From the NCBI GenBank assembly GCA_021209875.1, contig JAGYVD010000001.1:682001-746000 (forward strand): 64,000 nt of DNA, written 5' to 3'. This document shows, piece after piece, positions 44,490 to 55,095 of the stretch. The stretch's first letter is position 1. Every line of letters starts with the position of its first letter. Source of the DNA: Rosellinia necatrix. Its lineage: Eukaryota > Ascomycota > Sordariomycetes > Xylariales > Xylariaceae. The translations under genes were made by a program, and so were the position numbers. A model generated the notes under the pieces. It was not told the DNA's origin and made no database searches. It saw only the letters and a program-made list of their open reading frames with translations.

Positions 44490-45419
44490 TCAAGCACCGC
44501 CTTTACCCCAGCTAAAGCAGTTGGTCGATGTACAAGCCAGGTCAAACCAAGACATGACCACCGCCTCCTGGTTCTGAATATTATGCGGCACGCCCCCGGC
44601 ACTATAGGCTTCAAACCAGCCATTCTGGCCGTATACATATTTCGTCCAATTGCTGACGGGCGTATTTAGCGTTGTGCTGGTGGGCGTCTGGCTGTAGCCG
44701 AAGACGGCGTTCCACTCCTTGACCTCCTCCTCGAAGTTCTTGTAATTTAGCGTCTCGTCGACCGTCCCGTGGAAAATCTGCATCTTGGGCCGCCATCCGC
44801 CGTATCCGGGATAGGCAGCCTGAACTAATGCCGCCCACTCCGCCGGCGTGTGCGTGACCTTGCCGGTCGCGCACGCATCGCTCCAGACGCCATACCCATC
44901 CCCGGCAAAGCAGCCGAAGGGGACGCCGGCAAAGGCGGAGCCGGCGGCAAAGACGTCCGGGTACGCGCCGACCAGCGTGCTCGTCATCATGGCGCCCGAC
45001 GAGACGCCCGTGACGAACACGCGCGTCGGGTCGCCCCCGTACCTGTCGAGCGTCCAGCGCACCATGCTCACGATCCCCAGGCTGTCGCCGCCGGCGCCGT
45101 GCCGCAGGGTCGCGTTCGACGACACGTCCCAGCACTTGTCGGCCTCGTTGGGGCTGTCCGGGTAGATGACGATGAAGCCGTGCCTCGACGCCATGGCCGC
45201 GTACTGCGACCCCGCGTAGCACGCCTGCGCGTCGCCGTGGCACCAGTGCGGGTTGACGAGGATGGCCGGGCGGGCCGCCAGCTTGTCCGGCACGTAGATG
45301 TAGAAGCCCACGTTCCTCGGGTTCGCACCGAAGCTTTCCGTCACTTTGGTCAGGGCGGCCGCGGTCGCCCCGCCCACAGCGCCGAGCGCAAATAGCGCCC
45401 ACGATGATGCCCAGCGCAT
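44490..45419 (-). CDS. Secreted CE1-type esterase (acetylxylan/feruloyl esterase, PHB-depolymerase fold)
   Basis: The ATG at 45419 gives 309 residues with a signal peptide (RWASSWALFALGAVGGATAA). The esterase follows: NVGFYIYVPDKLAARPAILV, HWCHGDAQACYAGSQYA, FIVIYPDSP, CWDVSSNATLRHGAGGDS, and the nucleophile elbow VFVTGVSSGAMMTS (Ser near residue 140). KMQIFHGTVDETLNY and the C-terminal GVPHN supply the acid and His region. The order and motifs match fungal acetylxylan esterases of carbohydrate esterase family 1; feruloyl or polyester activity cannot be excluded. It acts outside the cell on plant wall polysaccharides. No cellulose-binding module is attached. The open frame upstream of 45419 runs through an (AT)n repeat and is not coding. 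Confidence 0.9.
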   Translation of the reverse strand: MRWASSWALFALGAVGGATAAALTKVTESFGANPRNVGFYIYVPDKLAARPAILVNPHWCHGDAQACYAGSQYAAMASRHGFIVIYPDSPNEADKCWDVSSNATLRHGAGGDSLGIVSMVRWTLDRYGGDPTRVFVTGVSSGAMMTSTLVGAYPDVFAAGSAFAGVPFGCFAGDGYGVWSDACATGKVTHTPAEWAALVQAAYPGYGGWRPKMQIFHGTVDETLNYKNFEEEVKEWNAVFGYSQTPTSTTLNTPVSNWTKYVYGQNGWFEAYSAGGVPHNIQNQEAVVMSWFDLACTSTNCFSWGKGGA

Positions 45420-46467
45420 GACTAGTCTTGATCTTCTGCTTGCTAAAATGTACAACGAATGTGCGAGGTCGAGCGACGAACCAGACTCTGGGTTATCGGG
45501 GACTCGGCCAGTGTTTATATATATATATATATATATATGTCTCCATCCATCGCGTTGAATAATCGCTCTTGACAACTCCGTCGCTCCCTTTGTCCATCAT
45601 GGTCTGTTGCGTCGGTCGAGGGACGGAGACTCGTGCTCCGCTGCTATTCTAGGCTAAGACCAGGAGGGCTGCTCGGTCCAGACATCTATCGAGATGGGAT
45701 GCTAACCTAGATAGATAGGGTACGTCGCATCGCATCGCCGTTGGGTAATGCTTCAAGAACCACCAATCAGCTTCCACGCCCCGAGTGGGCAATCCCTTCC
45801 CCTCGTCGCATCCATCCCTCTCTTCTTAGGCTCTTCTCGACCCGGGGACTCGGGCGGGCCAACCCTTGGCGCTTAGAGCTTGCTCCAGCGACTGGCCAAT
45901 CGAAATCAACCCACGTTCCTATTCCGGAAAACCGCATCAGAGTTTCTGGAAAAACCATATCGCAAACACGCGTTCGAGCAAAACCCGGGCGCGCGAAGGT
46001 CCCTACTATCAAGCGCATTGACTTTAAAGGGCTTTATATAGAGGATGGTAATCAAGCAATTTAGCAACAAGCGTTGGGAAAAAAGCATAGCCTTTCATCT
46101 AAGCTCAAAGTAATCGGGTGGGACATCCTTAATGCTTTAACTTAGGCGTACAATATTAGTGTCACTTAGGTGTTAGGAAATACATTTCTAGACCCTATTG
46201 CAATTTTAAGTTTTCTTTGTTAATGGTTGGCATGCTTTCGATGTGTGTTATCGTCTATTGTGAGGCTGTCGAGCAGAGAAATCCGAGCAACTGTCATCTA
46301 GATCTTGTCCACCCTCGTCCCTCGGAAGCGTCCACCAACTCCCCGTAACGTCGTCAACAGATTTCCGTGTCATCTGTTATAAAAGGCAGAAAAGCATCGC
46401 GGTAAAGGGATTACAGTTTGATGGGCTCGTCTCCCAAAACGAACTAACTGATCAAACCCCTATTCTA
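45420..46467. other. Esterase promoter region, no gene seen
   Basis: It contains the (AT)n run at 45515-45538 close to the esterase start. The remaining short ORFs (45741-46064 and its antisense) lack any recognisable feature. Confidence 0.45.
45515..45538. repeat. (AT)n microsatellite in esterase 5' region
   Basis: About 24 bp of alternating A and T, roughly 95 bp upstream of the esterase ATG. Confidence 0.9.
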
Positions 46468-46674
46468 TTATCTACAAAAGCCAAGCTTTCCTGCCCGGTC
46501 GTAGCAACCCCCGCACAACATTCTACCGGAGCCATCTTTGGCTACTTTCAAGTTGACGTCGAGAGCCTGGTGTCCCTTCGCCTTGCAGGCACACTGGCAT
46601 CGGCTTTCGGTGTATTTTGTGTCTGGTTCTTTTGGTAGGTTGGGAATAGGTTTCGGATTCTTTCGTCGGGGCAT
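46468..46674 (-). CDS. Small cysteine-rich hypothetical protein (68 aa)
   Basis: The ATG at 46674 opens 68 codons: a basic, proline-rich head (PRRKNPKPIPNLPKEPD), then ESRCQCACKAKGHQALD and RMLCGGCYDRAGKLGFC. Six cysteines arranged as C-x-C-x-C and C-x2-C with a further C near the end suggest a small metal-binding knuckle. There is no signal peptide, so it is not a secreted effector-like protein. I do not recognise a family, and a chance ORF is possible, but the composition is not that of a random frame. Confidence 0.45.
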   Translation of the reverse strand: MPRRKNPKPIPNLPKEPDTKYTESRCQCACKAKGHQALDVNLKVAKDGSGRMLCGGCYDRAGKLGFCR

Positions 46675-48874
46675 GTTTAAGAGACCTTGTTAGCCTTGCG
46701 AGATGATTTTGATAGGAAAAACCGTTTTCGTTGGTTCTTGGCTGTTTTTTCGTGTTCTTGTTGCGTGGATTGATGGTAAGTATGCTTTTTTTCTGTCTGG
46801 TGTAGGTGGGTAGTTATATAAGGGATGGATTTAAGATGGTAATCATTCATTTTGAAATAACTGATGTTAAACAATTGCGAGGAAGGCTCGATTCTACCAC
46901 ACAATGTAACCGTGGGACAGAGCGCCTGCGTTTTGCGCCTTCAAGAACCAATAGAAGTAACCGATTCCTTATAGTTTCCCGAGACTACGGAGAGAACAGT
47001 GAATTTGAGGGCTCAAGTATCGTCTCTGCGGCTAACACATCATGCAATGATGTTGCCCTAATTTACCCGCAATGGTAATACCCTTATTGACCGGAAATGA
47101 TGATATCCTCGTTCATGGTATGCCAGGTCGGTCCGGTTGTTTCTGTAACCTTTGATGCAAAACTCCCTAGTCATTACCAAGACCTAACATACACACAAAC
47201 AAATTCCCTTTGGGGTGAACTAGGTGGCGGTTAGAGATAGGCTGGTAGGTCGGCAGTGGTAGGTTAGTAGCCTTCTTGGTGTCACAGTTCGTACTGCTGG
47301 TAGTTCCAGAAATAACTTATGTTATTGCACAAGGAGGGAAGATTCCTCACTTGGTCAGTCGCCAGCTACTCGCTCCTTTTATATACAGTATTCTGGCCCG
47401 TGCCCTAGTGGAGTTCTTAGGTTAGAACTAGTTCCGTGACACTTGGTCCTTACCCACCCAACATTACATATTATATAAATACCATAGTTATTCCGTTGTG
47501 CAACCTGTATTTCATGTTTCCTACCCCAAACCCAACTCCTGCTGTATTGTAAGGGAGCCACATACGTAAGTTACCTACCTATCTTCCCGCATACTTCCCT
47601 ACCTAGGTACTTACTTAAGGTGGTTTGCTGATTCACTGTGCAACACTGAACCACACATGATTAAAACTGGCGCTGTGCTTGATGCATCGTGGTCGCTCAC
47701 GAGACTTGAACCAGCCTTGATACCAGGCATATATCAAAGTTATATCTCCTTAAGCTACCTAATAATCAGGTAACTCATGAGAACAAACGTTCAATGAACA
47801 CTGGTCCAGAGATATTTCAGCTTCGGGATTCGTGGGGAGACTATTAAGTACGGGGCCATATAGGCTGCCTATTTAGGTAGTACCTAGGTAGGTGCTAAGT
47901 CTGCAATCAACTCGTGCCGCCGTCAGGGAAGTCGTACATTAGAGGGACAAGTAATCCCAAGTATCTTTTGTACTTGGGTACCTAGGTAATGCTGCCAGCA
48001 GCACAGAGGAATGTGCTATCTAAGTGCATTAGGTAGGTACTGCAGATAAGCAGGCAGTTGGTTGTTTAAAGGCCAGTTGTTTCTTCTACTGAGTCAAAGG
48101 GTTGGCTGGGCTTGTCCAGTATCGTGCGGTTGCCAATGATATTATAATGGATACATGTAGGTAGGTAGTAGCACCCCTTGTACCTTTACCTATCCGAGGT
48201 TTTCTAAGCATAGTACGTGAGGTAAGGTGACTGAAAGAGGAGGTACTTATCTATTCCGTAGGTGCATCGCTATCAGGGACCTTACTAGGGAGGTAGGCAG
48301 GTAGGGGTGAGTTATCGTGTAATGTAGACGCGTCACATTCACATCACGTTGCATGCGGTTACCCGCGCGCTAGGTACCTACCCTGGTTATAGCTCCTCGG
48401 GCCTGCCCCGGGTCTGCCCCCGGGACCCCTGACGCTTGGCTAAATGGTCTCAGCGGGTTGTTAGTGACCAATAAGATGGGCTTGGCGCTCACTTCAAACT
48501 AACTTGGAACTAACGACCTTTACACTACCTGGGTACCAACCCGTGCCACGCCCCTACTTTAGCGATTTCTGAGCATTTCAACAAAGTTGGGCTGATACCA
48601 ACAACAATCCTACTCTTTCAGCTGCTCTCTAAGGTGAGTGCTTATTGGCCGATAAGTAGCTTCGCTCCCCGAAAATGCGAGGCGTATCTGTGGGCTCTTT
48701 ATCAATACTCATATTGAGCAATAGAAAACAATCATTGTTTTACACTGCCTTGTCCTGCGAACCGATTGTATACTTCCATGTCACATCGTTGTTTGCATCG
48801 TCCTTCATATCATCGTGCATTCGCGAGGTCTCTTCTCCTTCGACGGACCAAACCACGCAGGTCGGCCATCCGCG
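46675..48874. other. Intergenic 2.2 kb with repeated TACCTA/TAGGTA patches
   Basis: No gene supported. Palindromic tacctaggta and ggtaggtag motifs recur at about 47569-47612, 47872-47895, 47979-47991, 48029-48040, 48158-48170, 48287-48305 and 48371-48382. The dynamin promoter lies at the right end. Confidence 0.5.
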
Positions 48875-51800
48875 ATGGCAACTATCTCTCTTGACCCGAA
48901 GGCTATTGAACAGCTCAGCGGCGAGCGGAAGACTCTCCTTGATACCATCGATAGCTTACGGAAACATGGCGTCGGCCGTTTTGTAGACCTGCCCCAGATC
49001 ATCGTTGTTGGCGATCAATCTTCAGGCAAATCCTCCGCGCTGGAGGCCATCTCGCGAGTGCGCTTTCCTGTCAAAGATGGCTTGTGTACGCGTTTTGCCA
49101 CCGAATTGGTGCTTCGGACCGATCCGCAAACCAGAATCGACGTGCAAGTCCAGCCTGCGTCTCTGTCGTCAGATGCGCCCTACACGTTCAACGAGACAAG
49201 ATTCGACGACAAAGAGGAGCTCCCGCGCATCATTGAGGAGGCCAAGACTCGGCTGATCCGGGATAGCGCTACATTCTCAGAAGATGTATTACGCATAGAG
49301 ATTTCCTCGCCGGATGTCCCGCATCTGACTCTTGTCGACCTCCCCGGTTTCTACCATTCGGAGGATGACGATCAGTCCGCCGATGGTCGTGAAATCGTGG
49401 ACCGCCTCGCCGAGATGTACATGGCGCGGAAGAACAGCATCATACTAGCCATCGTCTCGGCACGCAATCAGATCGTCATGCAGAAGGTACTTTCAAAGGT
49501 GAAAGCGCATGATAAGAACCAGGTGCGGACACTTGGCATAGTTACGAAACCCGATCTACTCGTCCCGGGATCTCAGGACGAAGATAAGTTTATCAAATTA
49601 GCGAGGAATCAGGAACAATCCCATCAGCTTGATTTGGGGTGGCATGTTTTGCGTAACCGCAGCGAGGCAGAAACTTCATTGTCACCTGAGGCGCGGGACT
49701 CCAAGGAGGAGGAGTTTTTCGCCTCGGGTATCTGGTCCGCCATTCCTTCGAACAATCGAGGCGTTGGTACACTTCGAAAGAAGCTGTCCAACATCCTTTT
49801 GGACCATATTCGAAAGAATCTTGATACACTGATGAAGGATATTCAAGACAACCTTAATATACGCAGAAGAACCCTGGAACGCATGGGCGCTCCACGGTCT
49901 TCGCCACCCCAGCTGCGTGCGCATTTAGACAAGATAGCTTCCCAATTCCAGCTTCTGTCTCTACGCGCTATTGAGGGCAATTACTCTGATGAATTCTTTG
50001 GCGGCCTCTATCCTGACGATCCGTTAACCTCAACAGAGGACAGCAGGATCAGAAAGCTCCGTGCTCTTGTGCGCGATCTGAATCGAACATTTACCTATGT
50101 CCTAGCGACTAAAGGGTCAAGGCGTGTGATTCTTCCAGACTACATGGAAAACGACGACGATGAAAAAGATGCACAGCGCCAACAAGCCAGCCTGCCGTCG
50201 TTTCTGCGTATTTTCGAAAACCAATACCCATTCGAGGAGCCAGAAAAGGTCACTAGAGAGGCAATAAAGGCTGAGCTGGAGCCGATCTCCTCTGCGAACC
50301 AGGGAACGGAATTCCCCGGGACTACTAATGATTTTATTGCAGTAAAGCTATTTCAGGACCAGTCTCGGCCCTGGGAGCCAATTGCTCGGTTCCATATTGA
50401 CTTTTTACTTCGCATCGTGAAATCGTTTGCTGAAAAGCTTATAACCCACATCACGGGTCCGGACCAAACGACTTGCTCTTCAATTCTCTCGAATATCGTG
50501 GACCCATTCTTTGAAGAGCGTACAGAATTGCTCGGTCATAAACTAAAAGAGCTTCTCTATCATTTTCAAAGCGGTTACCCTCAGCCTTCCGATGCGGAAT
50601 TCAGGGCAATCTGTAAGTAATACTTCGATATTACCACCCTCCAGTTTTAGATCATGGCACGAAAGCCAGTTTTCCCATCTAATATGAGCTCAATAAGCCT
50701 TCAACGCTTGAAGCTTTTCAGATTATGTTCTCAAACAACGGGAGCTAACGTTAGATGTTGTAGTAACGAAACGTCACCAAAATCGCTTGTCTACGGAGAT
50801 TCTGCAGAATTTAGTTGCCACGCGTCCAGATTTGTTTAGTGACAAAGGCAAACGCAAGCTAGGCGGGTTGGGGTCTTCAGGGCGGAAGAGTGAATTCGGT
50901 GTCGATAGCCTAATCGATAAGTCAGAGACCTACTATGAGGTAACTATCGCTGCTCGATATTATGATGCCTCTTGGCTCACTCTCTCTAGTTATCGTTGCA
51001 GCACTTTACGGATAATGTCATTATTCTGGCCATCGAAAACTGTCTTATCAAGGATTTACCCACAATCTTGACGACTGGCGCAGTGTCGCAAATGGGAGAC
51101 GCCATGTTGGAGAAATTGGCGGCTGAATCCGCCGATGTCCAAGTAGAACGGACGGAATTGGGGGTTGAATGCGAGGCGCTTCAGAAAGGCCTTGATTTAT
51201 GTAAAACTTATAGGAGCCGAAACTCGAGCAGTATGTGAGAACTTATTATCCCATCCTCTCACTCCTTCTGCGCTCTGCCCAAGAACCGAATGCTAAATTT
51301 TGCGCCTTAGTATTACCCGAACTCGTCCTCCGACCAAAGGATAATTCTCTCACGATTGCCCCTGCCGTGAAGGTTGGAGGAGAGGGCGTTCAGTCAACAG
51401 CGCAAAAAACCCAACATCACGCAATGACTGGATCCCCCGCGAGCCCTGCTGTTACACCCTCTTTCACGCCTCCTGCTGGTATTAAAATAGTACCAGCAAG
51501 CACGCCCCCCGGAACACCAGCTTTTTCGATGAGTGGTCTGTTCGGTGGCAATCCAAGCACAACTACCAGACAACCGGCTAGTACAACGACCAGCTTGTTT
51601 GGACGCAACCCGAAGACTACTACTGCACAACAGGCTACTCCGACGGGAGGTCCGTTCGGTATTATACCAAGCACGACTACTGAACAACCTGCTAGTTCAA
51701 CACCCAGCGGGTTTGGGTCCAGTCTCAACACTACCACTGAACCGTTCGGTAGCAAGCCAAGCACGACAACCGAACCAGCCGGTTCGACAACCAGCTGGTT

Positions 51801-52212
51801 TGGTTCCAAGCCTAGCACAACCGCTCACCCAACCCCTACTTTTGGTTCCAGTACCTTCGGCAGTCAACCACGCGTCGTTTTCGACTCTAGCAAGTCTGGA
51901 AACACAACAAGCTCTACCTTTGGCGCCAGCTACTTCAAGGATTCACCAAACCCTGCTACTGGGTCCAGTCCCTTCTCGCATCTTGCAAGCGCAACTAAGA
52001 ATCGGACCGCCTCTGGGAAGCCTAGTCTCTTCGGCACAGGCACGAACCAGACTCTCGGGAAGCCAAGTATATTTGGCCAGCCCACCGAGAAGCCTGCTTT
52101 TGGTGCGGCTACAAATCAGAATTCGACTACGGGATCCGAAGTATTTAGCAATACCGCGAGCGAAACTAGCGATAAAAATAGCATCACATCTTCAAGAAAC
52201 GCGGCAAAATAA
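48875..52212 (+). CDS. Dynamin-family GTPase with FG-nucleoporin-like C-terminal tail
   Basis: Four exons (48875-50612, 50722-50939, 51002-51230, 51284-52212; introns 109, 62 and 53 nt) sum to 1037 residues in one frame. The GTPase domain has P-loop VVGDQSSGKSSALEAIS (about residues 45-60), switch CTRFATELVLR, G3 LVDLPGFYH and G4 GIVTKPDLL. A dynamin middle domain and a GED-like end follow (YYE-HFTDNVIILAIENCLIKD to LQKGLDLCKTY). The phase-1 intron GTATGT...CCAAG then leads into a Thr/Ser/Pro/Gly tail with 12 FG dipeptides between about residues 815 and 1000 (51541-52100), in repeats like LFGGNPSTTTRQPAS and WFGSKPSTT. Fungal dynamins of this Mx-like group are often multicopy; the FG tail is what nucleoporins use to form permeability gels. 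The function is unknown; the linkage of the tail rests on one inferred intron. Confidence 0.85.
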
Positions 52213-52493
52213 ATTGGTAACAATCAGTAATAATAGCATCTTAAAAACTTAGCGTAAGATACAACCCAAGGTTTCGAGGGCGACGGCTGAGCATACGAGC
52301 GCAATGGGACCAAGACGCCAAGTTGGCATGTATTATTTCCCGCAACTGGCAGTGCTCCGAGTGTAGTACATATCTTTTGGAATAATATAAATTTCGGAGC
52401 CTGTGCCACGTACAGTCTTATTGAGAACTCGTTAGGAATGGAATAGGAGGTCTAAGTCGACACTAAGAATTCCGACACAGCTGTATGTGCCAT

Positions 52494-53283
52494 CTATGCA
52501 TGAGCTCCCAATCGCCTAGCAATCACCCACACGAAAGTAGCATCGCCCTCGTCCTCGACGGTATCCGCACTCACCACCTCGAAGCCGGCCTGCCCCAGCT
52601 TCTCCACCGTCTTCTCCCCGCCCCAGGCGCTCCAATACATCCAACCCTCGTCGTCGCCGAGCCAGCGGTCGACGACGGCGGACTCGACCTCCGCCTCGGC
52701 GAAGTTGGCGACGAGGTACCCGCCGGGCCGGAGCCAGCGCGCGAGGCGGCCGAAGAGCACCTCCTGCTCGGCGCGGGGCAGGTGGACGATGCTGTAGAAG
52801 GCGACCGCGAGGTCGAACGACGCGTCCGGGAACGCCAGCGCCCCCATCATGTCGCCCTGCACGAGCTCCAGGCGCCGCGCGACATCCCCCCCCTCCCCTG
52901 CCCCCTCCTCCTCCTCCTCCTCGTCGTCGGGCGTCGGGATCAGGTTCGCCCGCGCCAGCGCCAGCTGCGTCGACGACAGGTCGTTGGCGACGAGCCGCGC
53001 GACGCCGCCCCCGTGCGACAGCAGCCGAGCGCCGACCGGCTGCCCGCAGCCGCACCCCAGCTCGAGGAACGCGAGGCCCCTCCCCTTCTCCTCCTCCTCC
53101 TCCTCCTCCTCCTCCTCCTTCCTTCCGCGCGTCTAGGTAGCTCAGCGCCTGCTCCAGGTACTTCATCCGGTGCGAGGAGTGCGGCGCCGTCCACGCGTTG
53201 TAGGTCGCCGCCACGGCGTCGTAGGACGCCTTCAGGCGCTCCTTGATGTCCCCGGGCGGCCCGGCGGCTGCGTCGGAGGCCAT
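52494..53283 (-). CDS. Class I SAM-dependent methyltransferase, one apparent frameshift in a GGA repeat
   Basis: The ATG at 53283 reads IKERLKASYDAVAATYNAWT and MKYLEQALSYLDARKE, then enters a (GGA)n repeat. The conserved remainder continues in another frame. That remainder has motif I LELGCGCGQPVGARLL, ARLVANDLSSTQLALARANL, a glutamate run, MMGALAFPDASFDLAVAFYS, RWLRPGGYLVANFAEAEVE and GFEVVSADTVEDEG, and stops at 52494-52496. A non-triplet length difference in the repeat at about 53086-53125 accounts for the shift. The sequence is extremely GC-rich, so long antisense ORFs exist and should be ignored. The substrate is unknown. It is the second such enzyme in the window and is not closely similar to the one at 40.3 kb. 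Confidence 0.82.
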
Positions 53284-54381
53284 TGTGGTATTGCCCTTGA
53301 GGTTTGTTTTGAAGGGGGGGAAGGGGGAGGTTGGGGGTTTGGGATTGTTAGCTATGGAGTTGGGAAGTTGTCTCGGGTGCGTGTTGACGGGACGGAATGG
53401 AGAATGTTCGGGTTGGTGGAGGCTTGTTCGGCCTAGCCCAAATAAATCTAAGAGCACAAAGTGCACGGGAGCCTGAGAGTCAGATTTCAGCTTGGTACAT
53501 GAATCAATCATACCTTTTTCCTTTTTTTTTTTTTTTTTTTGTCCTATAATATGCGAATCCGACATAAAAGGGGGCAGCCCGGAATCGATTATGTATGTCG
53601 ACCCAAGCGATTGTCAGCTTCCTCGGCAAGTGAGTCATATGGCCTTGTTTATTCACGTGACCCAACAGCTAACAAGTAGGAAAGTATACAGCAGCACAAG
53701 AGTCTCTGCTGGTGCTTTATCGAGATGGTGGGTGATTAAGAAGAGAAATATTTCCAGCTATAGGGGTTGTGATGCCTACCATACTATCCTGACGCAGCGG
53801 TGGGAGCTTGTGGAATTATATTCTCTTAATTTTATGGCGCGCTAATCACGCAGATATTTGAACCATATATCTAAGTTAAAGAACTTCCGAAATCACCCAG
53901 ATTATATAACTTCAAATCAGAGACGTATCCAATAGTGGTTTATTCATTTTACTATTTTCTCGCTCTGCTCCTATAGTCATTCTTCTAGAGGCGGAGCGAG
54001 ACCTTTGGGGGAATAGCGATAATATTGCGGAGGGCTAACGTTGCTATTGTTGATCAAGGTCAAAGCTACCAAAATGGCAAGGGGGGCTTCGGTGCATCGA
54101 TTGATCTCACCGTCCGAGGGGGCCAAAACCAGATTCAAAACTGAGGCCGAAATAGGGGCAAGGGATTAAAATGGAGAGAGAGCCAATAGGCAAGGTGGCA
54201 GCGCAAAAAGTAACTTGCAGGTTCCTCACGTAATCCGGGAGGTCATCGAAATCAGTTAGCGGCCTTTGAGGGCCTAGGTAGACACTCGCAAACGATTTGG
54301 AAAGCTGTGATAAGCTGTGCAAAGGACGCCTAGGCGGGAAGAGGACATATTGACGCCAGTACTTGAAATTATGCGTCTGCT
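53284..54381. other. Intergenic, no gene seen
   Basis: Methyltransferase promoter at the left, with a poly(T) run of about 20 at 53521-53540. The rest is AT-rich and featureless to my reading. Confidence 0.45.
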
Positions 54382-55095
54382 TCAGTATCGTTCTTGGCAA
54401 CTGCCATAGCATCGCTGTTGAGCATGGTCACATGGCAGTTCGTATTCCTCTCCAGGAGTAGGTTCTGCGTTGAAATCATCGTCAGCTGGTATTGTTCTGG
54501 CTTCGCCGGCCGCTGCCAGGGGCACAAGGTGGCTGAAGACGTTCTGGCCGGGATACATCTGATAATAGTAATTGATACTGCTTGACAAGGTCGGATAATG
54601 ATAATTTGTACCATCGAAGCCTACACAGAACCTAGTTTCCGAGGTTTTCTGTGTGTCACGCAGTCCGTAGCGTCCTGAGGGATCGATTGCAGCCAATTTG
54701 TATACTCGTCGACCAACTGAGGAGGCAATAACGTTCTCCGCATCGGGACAGACAATTAGCGGCCATGTCGTGAAATCAGCCCGGAAGAGCCGCTTCCTAG
54801 TTTGATAACGTCGTTTGACATGAAGAGGCGGAGAGATAAAACCTATCGGAAAGTTTGTCACCCATCCGGGAGGGAGAGGGCCGCCGTCAAGTATCTCCGA
54901 TTCCTGATCAATTTCGTCAAAGACCAGTAAGTTACCGCAGCCAATTATGGCGCCCTGCCGATATATGGTGTACCCGTTTCGCAACCCATTGTCTATAATC
55001 ATATCCGCCACTTGCCAACCGGCCGTCGTATTGAATCTGAAGCCGTCTTCACCAGCCCCTTCGATGAGGAACTCAGCAGGGGCCAGAAACTTCAT
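54382..55095 (-). CDS. Hypothetical protein, possibly spliced at either end
   Basis: A 237-codon frame from ATG 55095 with protein-like composition: FRFNTTAGWQVADMIIDNG, NGYTIYRQGAIIGCGNLLVF, PPGWVTNFPIGFISPPLH, a basic KRRYQTRKRLFRADF patch, VGRRVYKLAAIDPSGRYGL, and SSINYYYQMYPGQNVFSHLV. There is no signal peptide or membrane segment. A CTTAG directly before the ATG could be an acceptor, so an upstream exon is possible, and the last 15 residues look unlike the rest, so the 3' end may also be spliced. I do not recognise a family. It lies between the methyltransferase and the NLR gene. Confidence 0.5.
   Translation of the reverse strand: MKFLAPAEFLIEGAGEDGFRFNTTAGWQVADMIIDNGLRNGYTIYRQGAIIGCGNLLVFDEIDQESEILDGGPLPPGWVTNFPIGFISPPLHVKRRYQTRKRLFRADFTTWPLIVCPDAENVIASSVGRRVYKLAAIDPSGRYGLRDTQKTSETRFCVGFDGTNYHYPTLSSSINYYYQMYPGQNVFSHLVPLAAAGEARTIPADDDFNAEPTPGEEYELPCDHAQQRCYGSCQERY

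Noticed and set aside
52485..53246. 253-codon plus-strand ORF
   Set aside because: Antisense of the GC-rich methyltransferase gene, whose motifs I can read on the minus strand.
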